From Bradyrhizobium liaoningense (GTDB lineage Bacteria > Pseudomonadota > Alphaproteobacteria > Rhizobiales > Xanthobacteraceae): a stretch of 64,000 bases of DNA. The position numbers and the translations under genes were made by a program. A model generated the notes under the pieces. The model was not told the DNA's origin. It worked only from the letters and a program-made list of their open reading frames with translations, and did no database searches. Each line of letters starts with the position of its first letter. Positions within the stretch are counted from its first letter, which is position 1. Of the stretch, positions 43,454 through 52,206 are shown piece after piece. The stretch lies in contig NZ_JAFCJM010000029.1 in NCBI RefSeq assembly GCF_018130955.1, positions 1 to 64,000 of the forward strand, in the 5' to 3' direction.

Positions 43454-46309
43454 TCAGGCGTGCTGCGGCGGTGCCAGCACCGGCGCTTCCGTCTGATGTG
43501 GATCGGCAATCGGCATCCCGCCTGGGCCGCCGTCCGTGACGAAGCTGCCGGCCATGGCCTGGCTGAGCAGCGCCGCGCCTACGACCGGGGCGATTGCACC
43601 CCCGCCGTTGATCACGACATTGCTGCCCGGCCCGCCGTCGAGGACGTCGATTCCGCCGCCACCGATCAGGACGTCGTCGCCGTTGCCGCCGCTCAGCACG
43701 TCGTTGCCGGCACTGCCGATCAGGATGTCGTCGCCGTCGCCGCCGTTTGCCGTGAGCTGGAGACCGCTGTTGCCGAGCCCGGACGCCGTGATGACGTCGT
43801 CGCCGCCGAGCCCGTTGATGACGAGACGATCGCCGGCGCCGAAGTTGGAGATCTTGACCTCCTCCTTGAGGCCGGTCACGGTGACCACGCCATTGTTGTT
43901 GGTCACGGTGATGACGTCGTCGCCTGCGGTCGCGTTGAGGACCACCGTATCTGCCGCGCCATCGCCGGCGCCGAGGTCGAGATCGACTTCATTCACGCTG
44001 GTGCCGGTGAGGTCGTTGACATTGATGGTGTCGGCTCCGCCGAGTGCGTTGAACTCGATGCGCTCGACCCCGTTCAGGTCCATGGTGATGTTGGCAACGT
44101 TCCGGGTGAAGAGGGCTCGGCTGCCATTGGCGGAGATGTCGATGGTCTCCGCGATGTTTGCGCCGTTGAACCTGAGCGTGTCGAAGCCGGCCTGACCTTC
44201 AACGATGTCGTTGCCGTCGCCCGGATTCCAGACGAAGGTGTCGTCGCCCGCACCGAGGAGCGCAACGTCGTTGCCCCGGCCGCCGAATACGGTGTCTTTG
44301 CCAGCGCTGCCGATGATGCTGTCGTCGCCGTCGCCGCCATTGATCGTGAGGTTGGCGAGTTGCCCCGCCCTGATCAGCGACGCATTGATGACGTCATTTC
44401 CGGCGAGCCCGTTGACCACCATGGAGTCTTCGGCGCCGACATTGGCGACCGTGACCTGTTCGGACAGACCGTTCACCAGCACCGAGTTGCCGCTGCTGAC
44501 GAGATTGATATGGTCCTCGCCGGCCGTGCCGTTGATGGTGACGACGTCTGCGGCGCCATCGGCGCCGGTGCCGCCCGGCGTACCCGCGAGGTCGATGGTG
44601 ACGCGCTGGACCCCGGTGCCGGTGAGGTCGTTGAGCGTGATCTGGTCGGCTCCGCCTGACGCGTTGAGCTGAAGGCGCTCGACGGCGTTGAGGTCCATCA
44701 CGATATTGCCGACGTCGCGGAACAGGCGCACCCGGCTTCCATTGCCCGAGATGTCCATGGTCTCGGCGGCATTCGAGCCGTTGAACACCAGCGTGTCGGT
44801 GCCCGCGCCGCCTTCCACGGTGTCGCTGCCGTCGCCGGGATTCCAGGTGAAGGTATCGTTGCCGGCGCCGAGGTTGGCAAAGTCGTTGCCGATGCCGCCA
44901 TTCACATTGTCGTTGCCGTCACCGCCGATCAGAAGGTCGTCGCCGCGGCTGCCGGTGATGGTGTCATTACCCGTGCCGCCGTCGATGGTCAGGCCGATCA
45001 CGCCGGCCGAAACCGTCGAGGCGTCGATCACGTCGTTGCCGCCGAGACCCTGGATCACCAGGCGATCGCCGGCCTCGACATTGCTCAGCGTGACGACTTC
45101 CTGCAGGCCGCTGACGGTCACCGTGGTGCCGGTAGCCGTCACCTGGATATGGTTGGCGCCGCCGGTGCCGTTGATCGTCACGGTGTCACTCGAGCCGTCG
45201 CCCTGCGTGCCGCCGCTTGCGCCGAGGTCGATTGAGACAGCGGTCACGCCGGTACCGGTGAGATCGTCGACCATGATATTGTCGGCACCGCCGAGTGCGT
45301 TGAACTGGATCTGCTCCACCTTCGTCAGGTCCATCGTGATATTGGCGACGTCGCGCATGAACCTCGCATGATTTCCGTTCGCGGAGATCGCGATCTTCTC
45401 GCTGATGTTCGCGCCGTTGAACACCAACTTGTCCGTGCCGTCGCCGCCGTCGACGATGTCGCTGCCGTCGCCGGGATTCCATATGAAGGTGTCATCGCCG
45501 CTGCCGAGCTGGGCGGTGTCGTTGCCGCGTCCGCCGGCAACGATGTCGTCGCCGTTACCGCCGATCAGGACATCGTTGCCGTCACCGCCGGTGATCCTGT
45601 CGTTGCCGTCACCGCCATCGAGCGTGAGCTGGATGAGGGTTGCAAGACCGTTGCTCGCGGTGATGACGTCGTCGCCGCCATTGGCGTGGACCACGAGATT
45701 TTCGGTGGTGCCGATGTCGAGGGAGAACGGCGCCGGGCTGAGGCGGTCGAAGCGCACGCGCGTGCCGTTTGGCGTGATCGCGAAGGTCTCGGCGCCGTTG
45801 CCGCCATTGACCTCTGCCGTGTCGGTTCCGTCGCCGCCTTCGAACAGGTCGGTGCCGCCGCCGGGATTCCAGATCATCCGGTCGTTGCCGGCCTCGCCAA
45901 AGAGCTGGTCGTCGCCAGTGCCGCCATCCATGACGTCGTTGCCGGCACCACCGAACAGGAGATCGTTGCCGCCCTGGCCTCTGAGAGTATCGTTGCCGGC
46001 CTGGCCGAACAGCATGTCCGCGCTGGAGCCACCGATCAGCGTGTCGTTGCCCGTGCCGCCGAACAGATGCGCGGACGGCAACGCGCCATTGGCTTCATTC
46101 AGCGAGATGGTATCGTCACCGGCCTGACCGAACACGTCGATCTCGGTGGTGTTGGCAACGGTCGGCTTGTCGCCGAGAATCGACACGGCACCGCCATTGA
46201 CGAGAATATTGCCGGCTGCGTCGCGGCTGGTCACGATGGAGTTATCGAGACTGTCGCCGAACTCCGTGAGCACGCCGGTGTTTTTGGAAAATACTGCCGT
46301 GGTCGCCAT
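43454..46309 (-). CDS. Large RTX (hemolysin-type calcium-binding) secreted protein
   Basis: A 951-residue acidic repeat protein and the probable substrate of the type I system that follows. It contains GGxGxDxLx nonapeptides (for example GGTGNDTLIGG, GGDGNDVLIGG). Three large modules of about 210 residues each begin WNPGDGSDIVDGG-like and contain MDLxxVE, DDLTGTGV, VxGL and INGLGGNDVI; a shortened ~130-residue module precedes them. The C-terminus after GGGGIDVLDGGPGSNVV is uncleaved-signal-like and non-repetitive. No enzymatic domain is seen, so a surface or matrix protein is more likely than a protease. No signal peptide. Confidence 0.92.
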   Translation of the reverse strand: MATTAVFSKNTGVLTEFGDSLDNSIVTSRDAAGNILVNGGAVSILGDKPTVANTTEIDVFGQAGDDTISLNEANGALPSAHLFGGTGNDTLIGGSSADMLFGQAGNDTLRGQGGNDLLFGGAGNDVMDGGTGDDQLFGEAGNDRMIWNPGGGTDLFEGGDGTDTAEVNGGNGAETFAITPNGTRVRFDRLSPAPFSLDIGTTENLVVHANGGDDVITASNGLATLIQLTLDGGDGNDRITGGDGNDVLIGGNGDDIVAGGRGNDTAQLGSGDDTFIWNPGDGSDIVDGGDGTDKLVFNGANISEKIAISANGNHARFMRDVANITMDLTKVEQIQFNALGGADNIMVDDLTGTGVTAVSIDLGASGGTQGDGSSDTVTINGTGGANHIQVTATGTTVTVSGLQEVVTLSNVEAGDRLVIQGLGGNDVIDASTVSAGVIGLTIDGGTGNDTITGSRGDDLLIGGDGNDNVNGGIGNDFANLGAGNDTFTWNPGDGSDTVEGGAGTDTLVFNGSNAAETMDISGNGSRVRLFRDVGNIVMDLNAVERLQLNASGGADQITLNDLTGTGVQRVTIDLAGTPGGTGADGAADVVTINGTAGEDHINLVSSGNSVLVNGLSEQVTVANVGAEDSMVVNGLAGNDVINASLIRAGQLANLTINGGDGDDSIIGSAGKDTVFGGRGNDVALLGAGDDTFVWNPGDGNDIVEGQAGFDTLRFNGANIAETIDISANGSRALFTRNVANITMDLNGVERIEFNALGGADTINVNDLTGTSVNEVDLDLGAGDGAADTVVLNATAGDDVITVTNNNGVVTVTGLKEEVKISNFGAGDRLVINGLGGDDVITASGLGNSGLQLTANGGDGDDILIGSAGNDVLSGGNGDDVLIGGGGIDVLDGGPGSNVVINGGGAIAPVVGAALLSQAMAGSFVTDGGPGGMPIADPHQTEAPVLAPPQHA

Positions 46310-46636
46310 TGCATTTCATCCTTTAAACAAATCGAGCCCCGTGCCGTGATGCTAGGCGGTGGCCAATGGCGGCGTCCTCACGCTAAGCTTGAGAGCCGCG
46401 TGATTTTTCGGAAGGAAGCTGTCCAGATTTTCTGAGGATGCCGTGCAGCATCACGGCTGCGTCATTTGCTGCCGTGACTGGTTCGCGGCGGCGTGATGCA
46501 CATGATCGCGAAGGCAGAGCATTGGCTGCCGTTGTTGCAGTCGCGCCGCGATGTGAGCCGGTTCGATCCCGGACGATGCTTTACGCGATCGCGATAGCTG
46601 AGCTATGGAATATTCTGAGCGAAGAGGGGTTGTGCC
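46310..46636. other. Intergenic region between RTX and nadX
   Basis: A 327-bp divergent stretch that must contain the promoters of the RTX operon (leftward) and nadX (rightward). A small inverted repeat, CCGTG-CAGCAT-CACGG, lies at about 46441-46456. AAAGGATG precedes the RTX start and GAGGGG the nadX start. The open frame starting at 46438 lacks start signals and is a shadow. Nothing else is recognised. Confidence 0.5.
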
Positions 46637-47458
46637 ATGGTCGACGGTCAGCAGAAGAACTTGCGCGTCGCAATCGCGGGCCTGGGCTCGATCGGCTCGA
46701 AGATCGCGCGCGAACTCGATCGCGGCATCGAAGGGCTGGAGCTGTCAGCGGTCGCGGTGCGCGATGTCAGCAAGCATCAATCGTTCCTGAGTAGCCTGCG
46801 CTGCCATCCGTCTGTCTTGCCCCTCGACCAGCTCGGCGAGGTCGCCGAGATCGTGGTCGAATGCGCGCCGAGCAGCCAGCTTCGCGCCATCGTCGAGCCG
46901 GCGGTGAAGCGCGGCAAGACGGCGGTCGTCGTCAGCGTCGGCGCGCTGCTCGACAACGACGATCTCGTCGACATCGCGCGGTCCAATGGCGGTCGCATCG
47001 TCGTGCCAACGGGCGCACTGATCGGGCTCGACGCGGTGGCGGCTGCCGCCGTCGGCACCATCCATTCGGTCAAGATGGTCACGCGCAAGCCGATCGACGG
47101 CCTGAAGGGCGCGCCCTTTATCATCCAGAACAACATTGACATCGACGGGCTGCGCGAACCCCTCAAGCTGTTCGAGGGCACGGCGCGCGAGGCAGCGAAG
47201 GGATTTCCAGCCAATTTGAACGTCGCTGTTGCGCTCTCGCTCGCGGGCGTCGGTCCGGACCGCACGTCCGTGCAGATCTGGGCCGACCCGACCGTGACAC
47301 GCAACGTGCACCGTATCGAGGTCGAATCCGATTCCGCCCGCTTCGCGATGTCGATCGAGAATATCCCTTCCGAGAACCCGAAGACGGGTCTGATCACGGC
47401 ACTGTCTGTCATCGCCCTGCTGCGCAAGCAGCGCGCCACGCTCAGCGTGGGGACGTGA
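46637..47458 (+). CDS. nadX: L-aspartate dehydrogenase
   Basis: NAD(P)-dependent oxidation of L-aspartate to iminoaspartate, the first step of NAD synthesis in organisms without NadB. The 273 residues show the Rossmann motif VAIAGLGSIGSKIARELD, the central AEIVVECAPSSQLRAIVEP, and FPANLNVAVALSLAGVGPDRT in the catalytic domain, with the late ENPKTGLITALSVIALLR. Length fits the family. No nadA or nadC gene is adjacent, so a role in general aspartate catabolism cannot be excluded. ATG at 46637 has GAGGGG about 9 bases upstream. Confidence 0.88.
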   Translation: MVDGQQKNLRVAIAGLGSIGSKIARELDRGIEGLELSAVAVRDVSKHQSFLSSLRCHPSVLPLDQLGEVAEIVVECAPSSQLRAIVEPAVKRGKTAVVVSVGALLDNDDLVDIARSNGGRIVVPTGALIGLDAVAAAAVGTIHSVKMVTRKPIDGLKGAPFIIQNNIDIDGLREPLKLFEGTAREAAKGFPANLNVAVALSLAGVGPDRTSVQIWADPTVTRNVHRIEVESDSARFAMSIENIPSENPKTGLITALSVIALLRKQRATLSVGT

Positions 47459-47543
47459 GCGCGGCCTCCGCAATCATACGCCCGCAATCATACGGAACGA
47501 TTTGCCACCCCATGGTCGCACTTAGCCGGCTACAATCGGCGTC

Positions 47544-47780
47544 ATGAGTTGCGAGTACGATCCTCAAGCGTTAGCCGAGGCTGCGATGAAGCTGGCCGTG
47601 GCGTCCGAAGGTCTCGAACGCCATCGGCTGATTCGTTTTGCGCAGGCCTGGCATGAGCTCGCGCGCGAGCGTCGAGGCTGTGGTCAGGCGCCGGTGACGC
47701 GCCAGATGACATTGCCGACGTCGTCGGCCACCAAGAGCGAGCCATCGGGTCCGAGCGTCACGCCGACCGGCCGTCCATAG
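47544..47780 (+). CDS. Small hypothetical protein (78 aa), doubtful 3' end
   Basis: A short frame beginning MSCEYDPQALAEAAMKLAVA, then GLERHRLIRFAQAWHELARE. This amphipathic start resembles many small Bradyrhizobium proteins with an A-x-x-W-x-x-L-A motif. The last ~30 codons run antisense across the end of the sorbosone dehydrogenase-like gene (47684 onward) and look unlike protein, so the true gene may be a decayed or frameshifted short ORF. No function can be given. Confidence 0.35.
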   Translation: MSCEYDPQALAEAAMKLAVASEGLERHRLIRFAQAWHELARERRGCGQAPVTRQMTLPTSSATKSEPSGPSVTPTGRP

Positions 47781-48985
47781 GACTCCTTCTCGTCCGGAGC
47801 GAGGAAGCCCGAGAGGATGTCGCGCGCCGGTCCGGAGGGCCGTCCATTCTCGAACGGCACGAACACCACCTTGTAGCCGCTCAGTGTGCTGCGATTCCAC
47901 GAGCCATGCTGGCCGATCGCCATGCCGTCGGGGAAGCCGGGCAGGGTGCCGGCCGGCATCCAGCACAGGCCGAGCGAGGCGGTGTGGCCGCCAAGCGCAT
48001 AGTCCGGCGTGATCGCCTTGGCGACCATCGCGGCATCCTGCGGCACGCGATCATCGACGGTCTGTCCCCAGTAACAATACGGCCAGCCGTAAAAGCCGCC
48101 GTCGCGCACCGAGGTAAGGTAGTCCGGCGGCGTCTCGTCTCCGAGGCCGTCGCGTTCGTTGACGACGGTCCACAGCGTGGCCGTGTTCGGCTCCCACGCG
48201 AGGCCGACCGGGTTGCGCAAGCCGGCGGCGAAGATGCGGCTCGTGCCATCAGCGAGATCGAGCTCGTAGACGGCGGCGCGGCCCTGCTCGACCTCCATGC
48301 CCATCTCCGCGATGTTGCTGAGCGAGCCGACGCCGGCGTAGAGCTTCTTGCCGTCCGAGCTCGGCAGCAGGCTCCGCGTCCAGTGTCCGGCGGGCTTGAA
48401 CGTGACGAGCGTCTTGCCCTGCGCGGTGATGCGGTCCGCGCCTGCGGTGTAGGGAAACGCCACCACGCCGTCGGTGTTGCCGACGTAGAACGTATCGCCG
48501 ACCAGTGCCATGCCGAAGGGCTGGCTCAGCCCTTCCATGAAGATGCCTCGGTGCTCGGCAACGCCGTCGCCGTCCTTGTCGCGCAACAGCGTGATGCGAT
48601 TGGCGCTGACGCCGAGCGCCGCCGCGCGCCGCATCGTCGCCTGCATCGCAAGGTGAAACATGCTGCGGGCCGGGCCGGGAATCTGCGTCGCCTCGGCGAT
48701 CAGCACGTCGCCGTTCGGCATCACGTTGATCCAGCGCGGATGGTCGAGCCCGGTCGCGAAGGCGTTGACCTTGAGGCCGGGTGCCGCGATCGGCTTCTGC
48801 CCCTCGCTCCAGCCCCGCGCCGTCGGCATCTTCAGCGTCGGGACCGCGCCTTGTGGCTTGGCGGCCGGAATCTCCGGCGCCTGGCCCCAGGCCGCCTTCT
48901 GCGGGACGCCCTGCATGCGTCGCCACAGAACGGCGCAAGCGCCGATAACCGCGACGATGCGCGCGAAAATGCTCGAGAAATTCAT
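47684..48985 (-). CDS. L-sorbosone dehydrogenase-like / PQQ-type sugar dehydrogenase beta-propeller
   Basis: A 433-residue exported beta-propeller. A hydrophobic N-terminus (SSIFARIVAVIGACAVLW) acts as signal or anchor. Family motifs are PRWINVMPNGDVLIAE, LLRDKDGDGVAEH, LSQPFGMALVGDTFYVGNTDGV, LRNPVGLAWEPNTATLWTVVNERD, the late FPDGMAIGQHGSWNRS and PVGVTLGPDGSLLVADD. This matches the sorbosone dehydrogenase / GDH-B fold, which uses PQQ and calcium to oxidise sugars or aldoses in the periplasm. Actual substrate and cofactor use are unknown. No partner cytochrome is adjacent. Confidence 0.86.
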   Translation of the reverse strand: MNFSSIFARIVAVIGACAVLWRRMQGVPQKAAWGQAPEIPAAKPQGAVPTLKMPTARGWSEGQKPIAAPGLKVNAFATGLDHPRWINVMPNGDVLIAEATQIPGPARSMFHLAMQATMRRAAALGVSANRITLLRDKDGDGVAEHRGIFMEGLSQPFGMALVGDTFYVGNTDGVVAFPYTAGADRITAQGKTLVTFKPAGHWTRSLLPSSDGKKLYAGVGSLSNIAEMGMEVEQGRAAVYELDLADGTSRIFAAGLRNPVGLAWEPNTATLWTVVNERDGLGDETPPDYLTSVRDGGFYGWPYCYWGQTVDDRVPQDAAMVAKAITPDYALGGHTASLGLCWMPAGTLPGFPDGMAIGQHGSWNRSTLSGYKVVFVPFENGRPSGPARDILSGFLAPDEKESYGRPVGVTLGPDGSLLVADDVGNVIWRVTGA

Positions 48986-49140
48986 GGAGTTCCCCTGTTG
49001 GACGCGCGCCGGAGCCCCCTGGAGAGGTCAGGGCGCCGGCGCGGATGACCGTAATCATACGATCTTACCGCGTGCAACCGAATCACCGAGATTGCATGGG
49101 CGCTCCCTTGTCAGAGCGTTTCCTCCCTGATCAATCCTTT

Positions 49141-49170
49141 GCCCGCCCAGGTTGGCGGGCTTCCTTTTCG
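49141..49170 (+). terminator. Terminator-like hairpin without an obvious gene before it
   Basis: GCCCGCC (49141-49147), a six-base loop, then GGCGGGC (49154-49160) followed by TTCCTTTT on the plus strand. The T-rich side points rightward, although the flanking genes are both on the minus strand. It could also act weakly for the leftward gene ending at 49277. Confidence 0.45.
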
Positions 49171-49276
49171 CCGCCGGTATCCATCGGCTCGGTGCCAACG
49201 AACTCGCGCCTGCATTGCAGAAGTCGCGGAAGGAGGCTGCAAGCGGCAGCCTCCTCCGGGGCGTCGCTCGCCGGAT

Positions 49277-50575
49277 TTACGGCTTCCTGGTCCAGACCGA
49301 TCCGTTCGACCAGCGGATCTGGTTCGGCGGCTGGAGCTGCGCCGTGTAAGTCTTGTCGTCCGGGAAGGTGATCGAAATCGTCGAGGCGTTGACGATCGAC
49401 CCCTGCGCGTTCGGACGGTCGTAGTCGGACATGTCGACCTTGATCGCGGACGGGCCTTCGGTGATCGCGGCGCTCCGGGCGCTTCCGTCGGTCCAGTTGC
49501 CGTTCAGATCCATCACGGTGTTGATGATCTTGGTCCAGGTCGATCCGTTCGACCATCGGATGCGGTTCGGCGCGATGAGCTGACCCGTATAGGTCTTGTC
49601 GTCGGGGAACGTCACGCTGATCGATGATCCGTCCTGCACGGTGCCGTGCGCAGTGGGGCGGCCAAAGGCCGACATGTTGACCGTGATCGCCTTGAAGTCG
49701 ATGGAGATGACGGCGCTGCGCGAAGAGCCGTCGGTCCAGTTGCCGTTGAGGTTCGGCACGGTGCTGATCGTGTTCCAGTCGGCAGGGAAGCCGATCGGCC
49801 AGTTGTCGTTCCTGAAGATCTCGCAGCCGCTGCCCGCGGTCACGAGGTCGGCGAACTTCATGCCGTGCCAGACCGCGCGACAGAGCGAGGCGACGCGCTC
49901 GGGTTGCTGCGAATTCCAGCCCCACTCATATTCGTCGACGTAGCTGTCGTGGCGATCGGAGTCGGAATCGACCTTGACCACCTGGCAGGGCGCGTCGACG
50001 GACATGTAGTAGTGCGACGTGATGTCGGCGACCTGGAAATTGGCCGGCGTGTTGCTGACGGTGACTTCAGCGCCCATCGACCAATACTGGGTGATGGAGC
50101 TCTTCTTCCAGGCGTGGAAGGTCAGCCGTCCCTTGCCCAGGCGATATTCGACCGTCGAGCCATCATCGGAGGCCCAGCGTTCCGCACCGTTGACCATGCC
50201 GGTGAACTTCAGCGCAGGGGAGGCGAGAATGACGCCGCCAGCGGCTGTATCGTCCATCACCCGGTCGAGGAATTCGCGAAGATCAATCGTCTTGTCTCCG
50301 ATCACGAGCGAGCCGGTCGACGACGAGATCGCATCGAGTACGGGGTCGCCAAACGTGACGCCGCTCCGCGTGTACAGGCCCTTGCGCGCCATCGTCCCGC
50401 GCACGCCGCGGCCCGAGTTGCGTCCGCCGAGTTCCTTCAAGTACGCGGTGAACTCGTCGTAGTTGGCGAAAGAGTAGCGGCCCGGCGCAAGCGAGGCGTT
50501 GTGCGTCACGAGTTCCACGCTGCCATCCTTGCGGATGGTCGCGGCCTGCTTGATCGTGAGTAAGTCCTGAGACAT
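49277..50575 (-). CDS. Unknown protein with two tandem beta-rich C-terminal repeats
   Basis: A 432-residue protein that I do not recognise. No signal peptide. Residues 1-270 are unique (start SQDLLTIKQAATIRKDGSVE; later SHYYMSVDAPCQVVKVDSD). The last ~150 residues hold two copies of a ~75-residue unit: NLNGNWTDGSSRSAVI to NRIRWSNGSTWTKI, and DLNGNWTDGSARSAAI to NQIRWSNGSVWTRK, each with RPxAxG and SITFPDDKTYTxQL. Such compact beta units often bind carbohydrates, but that is only a guess. Stands alone, with about 200 bp to the next gene. Confidence 0.75.
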   Translation of the reverse strand: MSQDLLTIKQAATIRKDGSVELVTHNASLAPGRYSFANYDEFTAYLKELGGRNSGRGVRGTMARKGLYTRSGVTFGDPVLDAISSSTGSLVIGDKTIDLREFLDRVMDDTAAGGVILASPALKFTGMVNGAERWASDDGSTVEYRLGKGRLTFHAWKKSSITQYWSMGAEVTVSNTPANFQVADITSHYYMSVDAPCQVVKVDSDSDRHDSYVDEYEWGWNSQQPERVASLCRAVWHGMKFADLVTAGSGCEIFRNDNWPIGFPADWNTISTVPNLNGNWTDGSSRSAVISIDFKAITVNMSAFGRPTAHGTVQDGSSISVTFPDDKTYTGQLIAPNRIRWSNGSTWTKIINTVMDLNGNWTDGSARSAAITEGPSAIKVDMSDYDRPNAQGSIVNASTISITFPDDKTYTAQLQPPNQIRWSNGSVWTRKP

Positions 50576-50777
50576 CTGGGTGCTCCAAGCATCACACGAG
50601 CGTCATCCGCGCTCGGATGGACGGCCGATCCGTCCACGCATCGGAGGATAGGCTCACGCCGCCGCGCCGTTCGTGAGGTGGATAACACAGGGAAAGAACA
50701 CTACGAGTTGAGTTCCATTTGACGCTTGCGGAACTCGGTGCGCATCAGTCGCCATGCTCGACGTGTGCGCGTGCGGA

Positions 50778-51368
50778 CTATTTTCCGGCGACGTGGCGCC
50801 GCTTGCGTCCCGTGATCATCGCGCGCGGCAGGTTCTCGCGCTGGAGGATGCTCATCAGGATCGTACCGAGCACGTGCACGATCACGAGCACGATGACTGC
50901 ATCGGATGCGTAAGTGTGAGTGTCCTCGACCCACCATACGCCGAAGAAGGTGACGGTGACTTGCATGGCGCCGGTGATCGCCGAGATCGAAAGCGCCAGC
51001 AGCAGTGCGACGAGCATCGCGGCGCCCGCGGGATTGAGCCCGAGATAGCGTCCGGTCTTGCCGTGACGCAGCCCCCACAGATAGGACGGCATCGCGCGCA
51101 GCCGCGGCATCAGTCGCTTGAAGCGGGAATAGCGCGTGCCGAAAAAGCCCCAAGCGAGGCGGAAGACCAGCAGCGCGATGATTGTGTAGCCCGCGACGCG
51201 ATGCGCGCGGTCATAGACGGTCGGCGTGAACCAGGCGACCAGCACGAAGAAGGCGAGCGCCCAATGCCAAGCGCGCAGCGGCCGGTCCCACACCGGCACC
51301 GAATTTTGCGCCTCCGCACGATCCGGCGCGGCCAGATCGGTGCGGAGGGTTTTGACGTCGTCAGGCAC
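50778..51368 (-). CDS. Cytochrome b561-type membrane protein
   Basis: Di-haem inner-membrane electron carrier of 196 residues with four main helices. Candidate haem ligands are in PVWDRPLRAWHWALAFFVLVAW (His in helix 1), DRAHRVAGYTIIALLVFRLAWGFFG (helix 2), and VLVIVHVLGTILMSIL (helix 4), which also follows the family pattern. It begins 10 bp after the PepSY-protein gene, so the two are probably cotranscribed. Members of this family pass electrons between quinone and periplasmic partners; the partner here is unknown. Confidence 0.88.
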   Translation of the reverse strand: MPDDVKTLRTDLAAPDRAEAQNSVPVWDRPLRAWHWALAFFVLVAWFTPTVYDRAHRVAGYTIIALLVFRLAWGFFGTRYSRFKRLMPRLRAMPSYLWGLRHGKTGRYLGLNPAGAAMLVALLLALSISAITGAMQVTVTFFGVWWVEDTHTYASDAVIVLVIVHVLGTILMSILQRENLPRAMITGRKRRHVAGK

Positions 51369-51378
51369 GTCCGTGCGG

Positions 51379-51660
51379 TTACTTCGCGATGGTGTGCTTC
51401 AGGCTGAGATCTTCGGGGCTGTAGAACAGCTCGTACAGCTTGCCTTCCTTGACGCCGTAGACTTCGTAGCAGGAGCCCTCGATCTTGGTGCGGCGGACTT
51501 CGTAGCCGGCGGCCTTCGCCTTGGCTTCAGCTTGATCCACCGACTTCCAGGAAGCTTTGTCGAGCTTGGTGCAATTCTTGAAGCCGTCAGCCGATGCAGC
51601 GGATGCGCCCAACACCACCATCGACACCACGAGCAGCGACTTTCCGACAAGGCCCTTCAT
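51379..51660 (-). CDS. Small exported PepSY-domain protein
   Basis: A 93-residue exported protein. Signal peptide GLVGKSLLVVSMVVLGASAASA; the mature 68 residues contain KSVDQAEAKAKAAGYEVRRTKIEGSCYEVYGVKEGKLYELFYSP, the PepSY pattern, with two cysteines (NCTKL and GSCYEV) that may form a disulfide. The ATG at 51660 has GGGAGA 7-8 bases upstream; TTG at 51663 is less likely. Its stop lies 10 bp before the cytochrome b561 gene, a pairing seen widely in proteobacteria, where the small protein may be a periplasmic partner of the cytochrome. Confidence 0.85.
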   Translation of the reverse strand: MKGLVGKSLLVVSMVVLGASAASADGFKNCTKLDKASWKSVDQAEAKAKAAGYEVRRTKIEGSCYEVYGVKEGKLYELFYSPEDLSLKHTIAK

Positions 51661-51929
51661 CAAGTTCTCCCTTTGGACAATGACCGCGCGACAGCGGCGG
51701 CTGATCTGCTAGGAGACGACGGGGTGCGGAAAGTCAACAGCACGGGCCGCCAACGCATCTTAGAGAAGGTCTAAGATGTCTGAGGCCGCACAATTAGAGG
51801 ATTTCTAACAAGACGAAAATGTATGGATGCAGCCGAAGATAGCGCGATCCGATGCGCTCTGCGGCTTTAGGTCTCACACAGCCGGCCGCGGGCCCGCGAA
51901 GGCAGCGCCGAGCGGCGGTCGCTGGACGG

Positions 51930-52094
51930 TTACTTGAGGCTGGCGCTGACCGACGCGAACTTGTTGTTCAACAGGACGGTCCCGAGATTGTTGACCGTCG
52001 CGATGATCGCGAGCGCGATGCCCGCTGCAATCAGCCCGTACTCGATCGCGGTAGTCCCACTTTCGTCGATCAGAAAACGCTTCAATACAGTCAT
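51930..52094 (-). CDS. flp: Flp/Fap-type IVb pilin subunit (second copy)
   Basis: A 54-residue pilin closely similar to the one at 4765-4929. Leader MTVLKRFLIDESG, then TTAIEYGLIAAGIALAIIATV with the conserved Glu-Tyr. The prepilin peptidase site would be after SG. ATG at 52094 has AGGGG about 8 bases upstream; the longer open frame to 52166 adds unconserved residues. No assembly genes lie nearby, so both pilins depend on a Tad machinery elsewhere, if they are assembled at all. Confidence 0.88.
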   Translation of the reverse strand: MTVLKRFLIDESGTTAIEYGLIAAGIALAIIATVNNLGTVLLNNKFASVSASLK

Positions 52095-52206
52095 TTGGGC
52101 AGCCCCTATCAAACGCTGCCTTCTAACCCGGTCCGGGCTACGATTGCGTAAAGCGGATAGATTCAACTTTCATTAAACACACGACCTTGCGCTTTACCCG
52201 GCTGCT

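Noticed and set aside
43454..46309. Long plus-strand frames across the RTX gene
   Set aside because: They mirror the repetitive RTX coding sequence on the other strand and have no independent motifs or start signals.
46438..46794. A plus-strand frame overlapping the nadX start
   Set aside because: No start signals, Arg-rich, out of frame with nadX.
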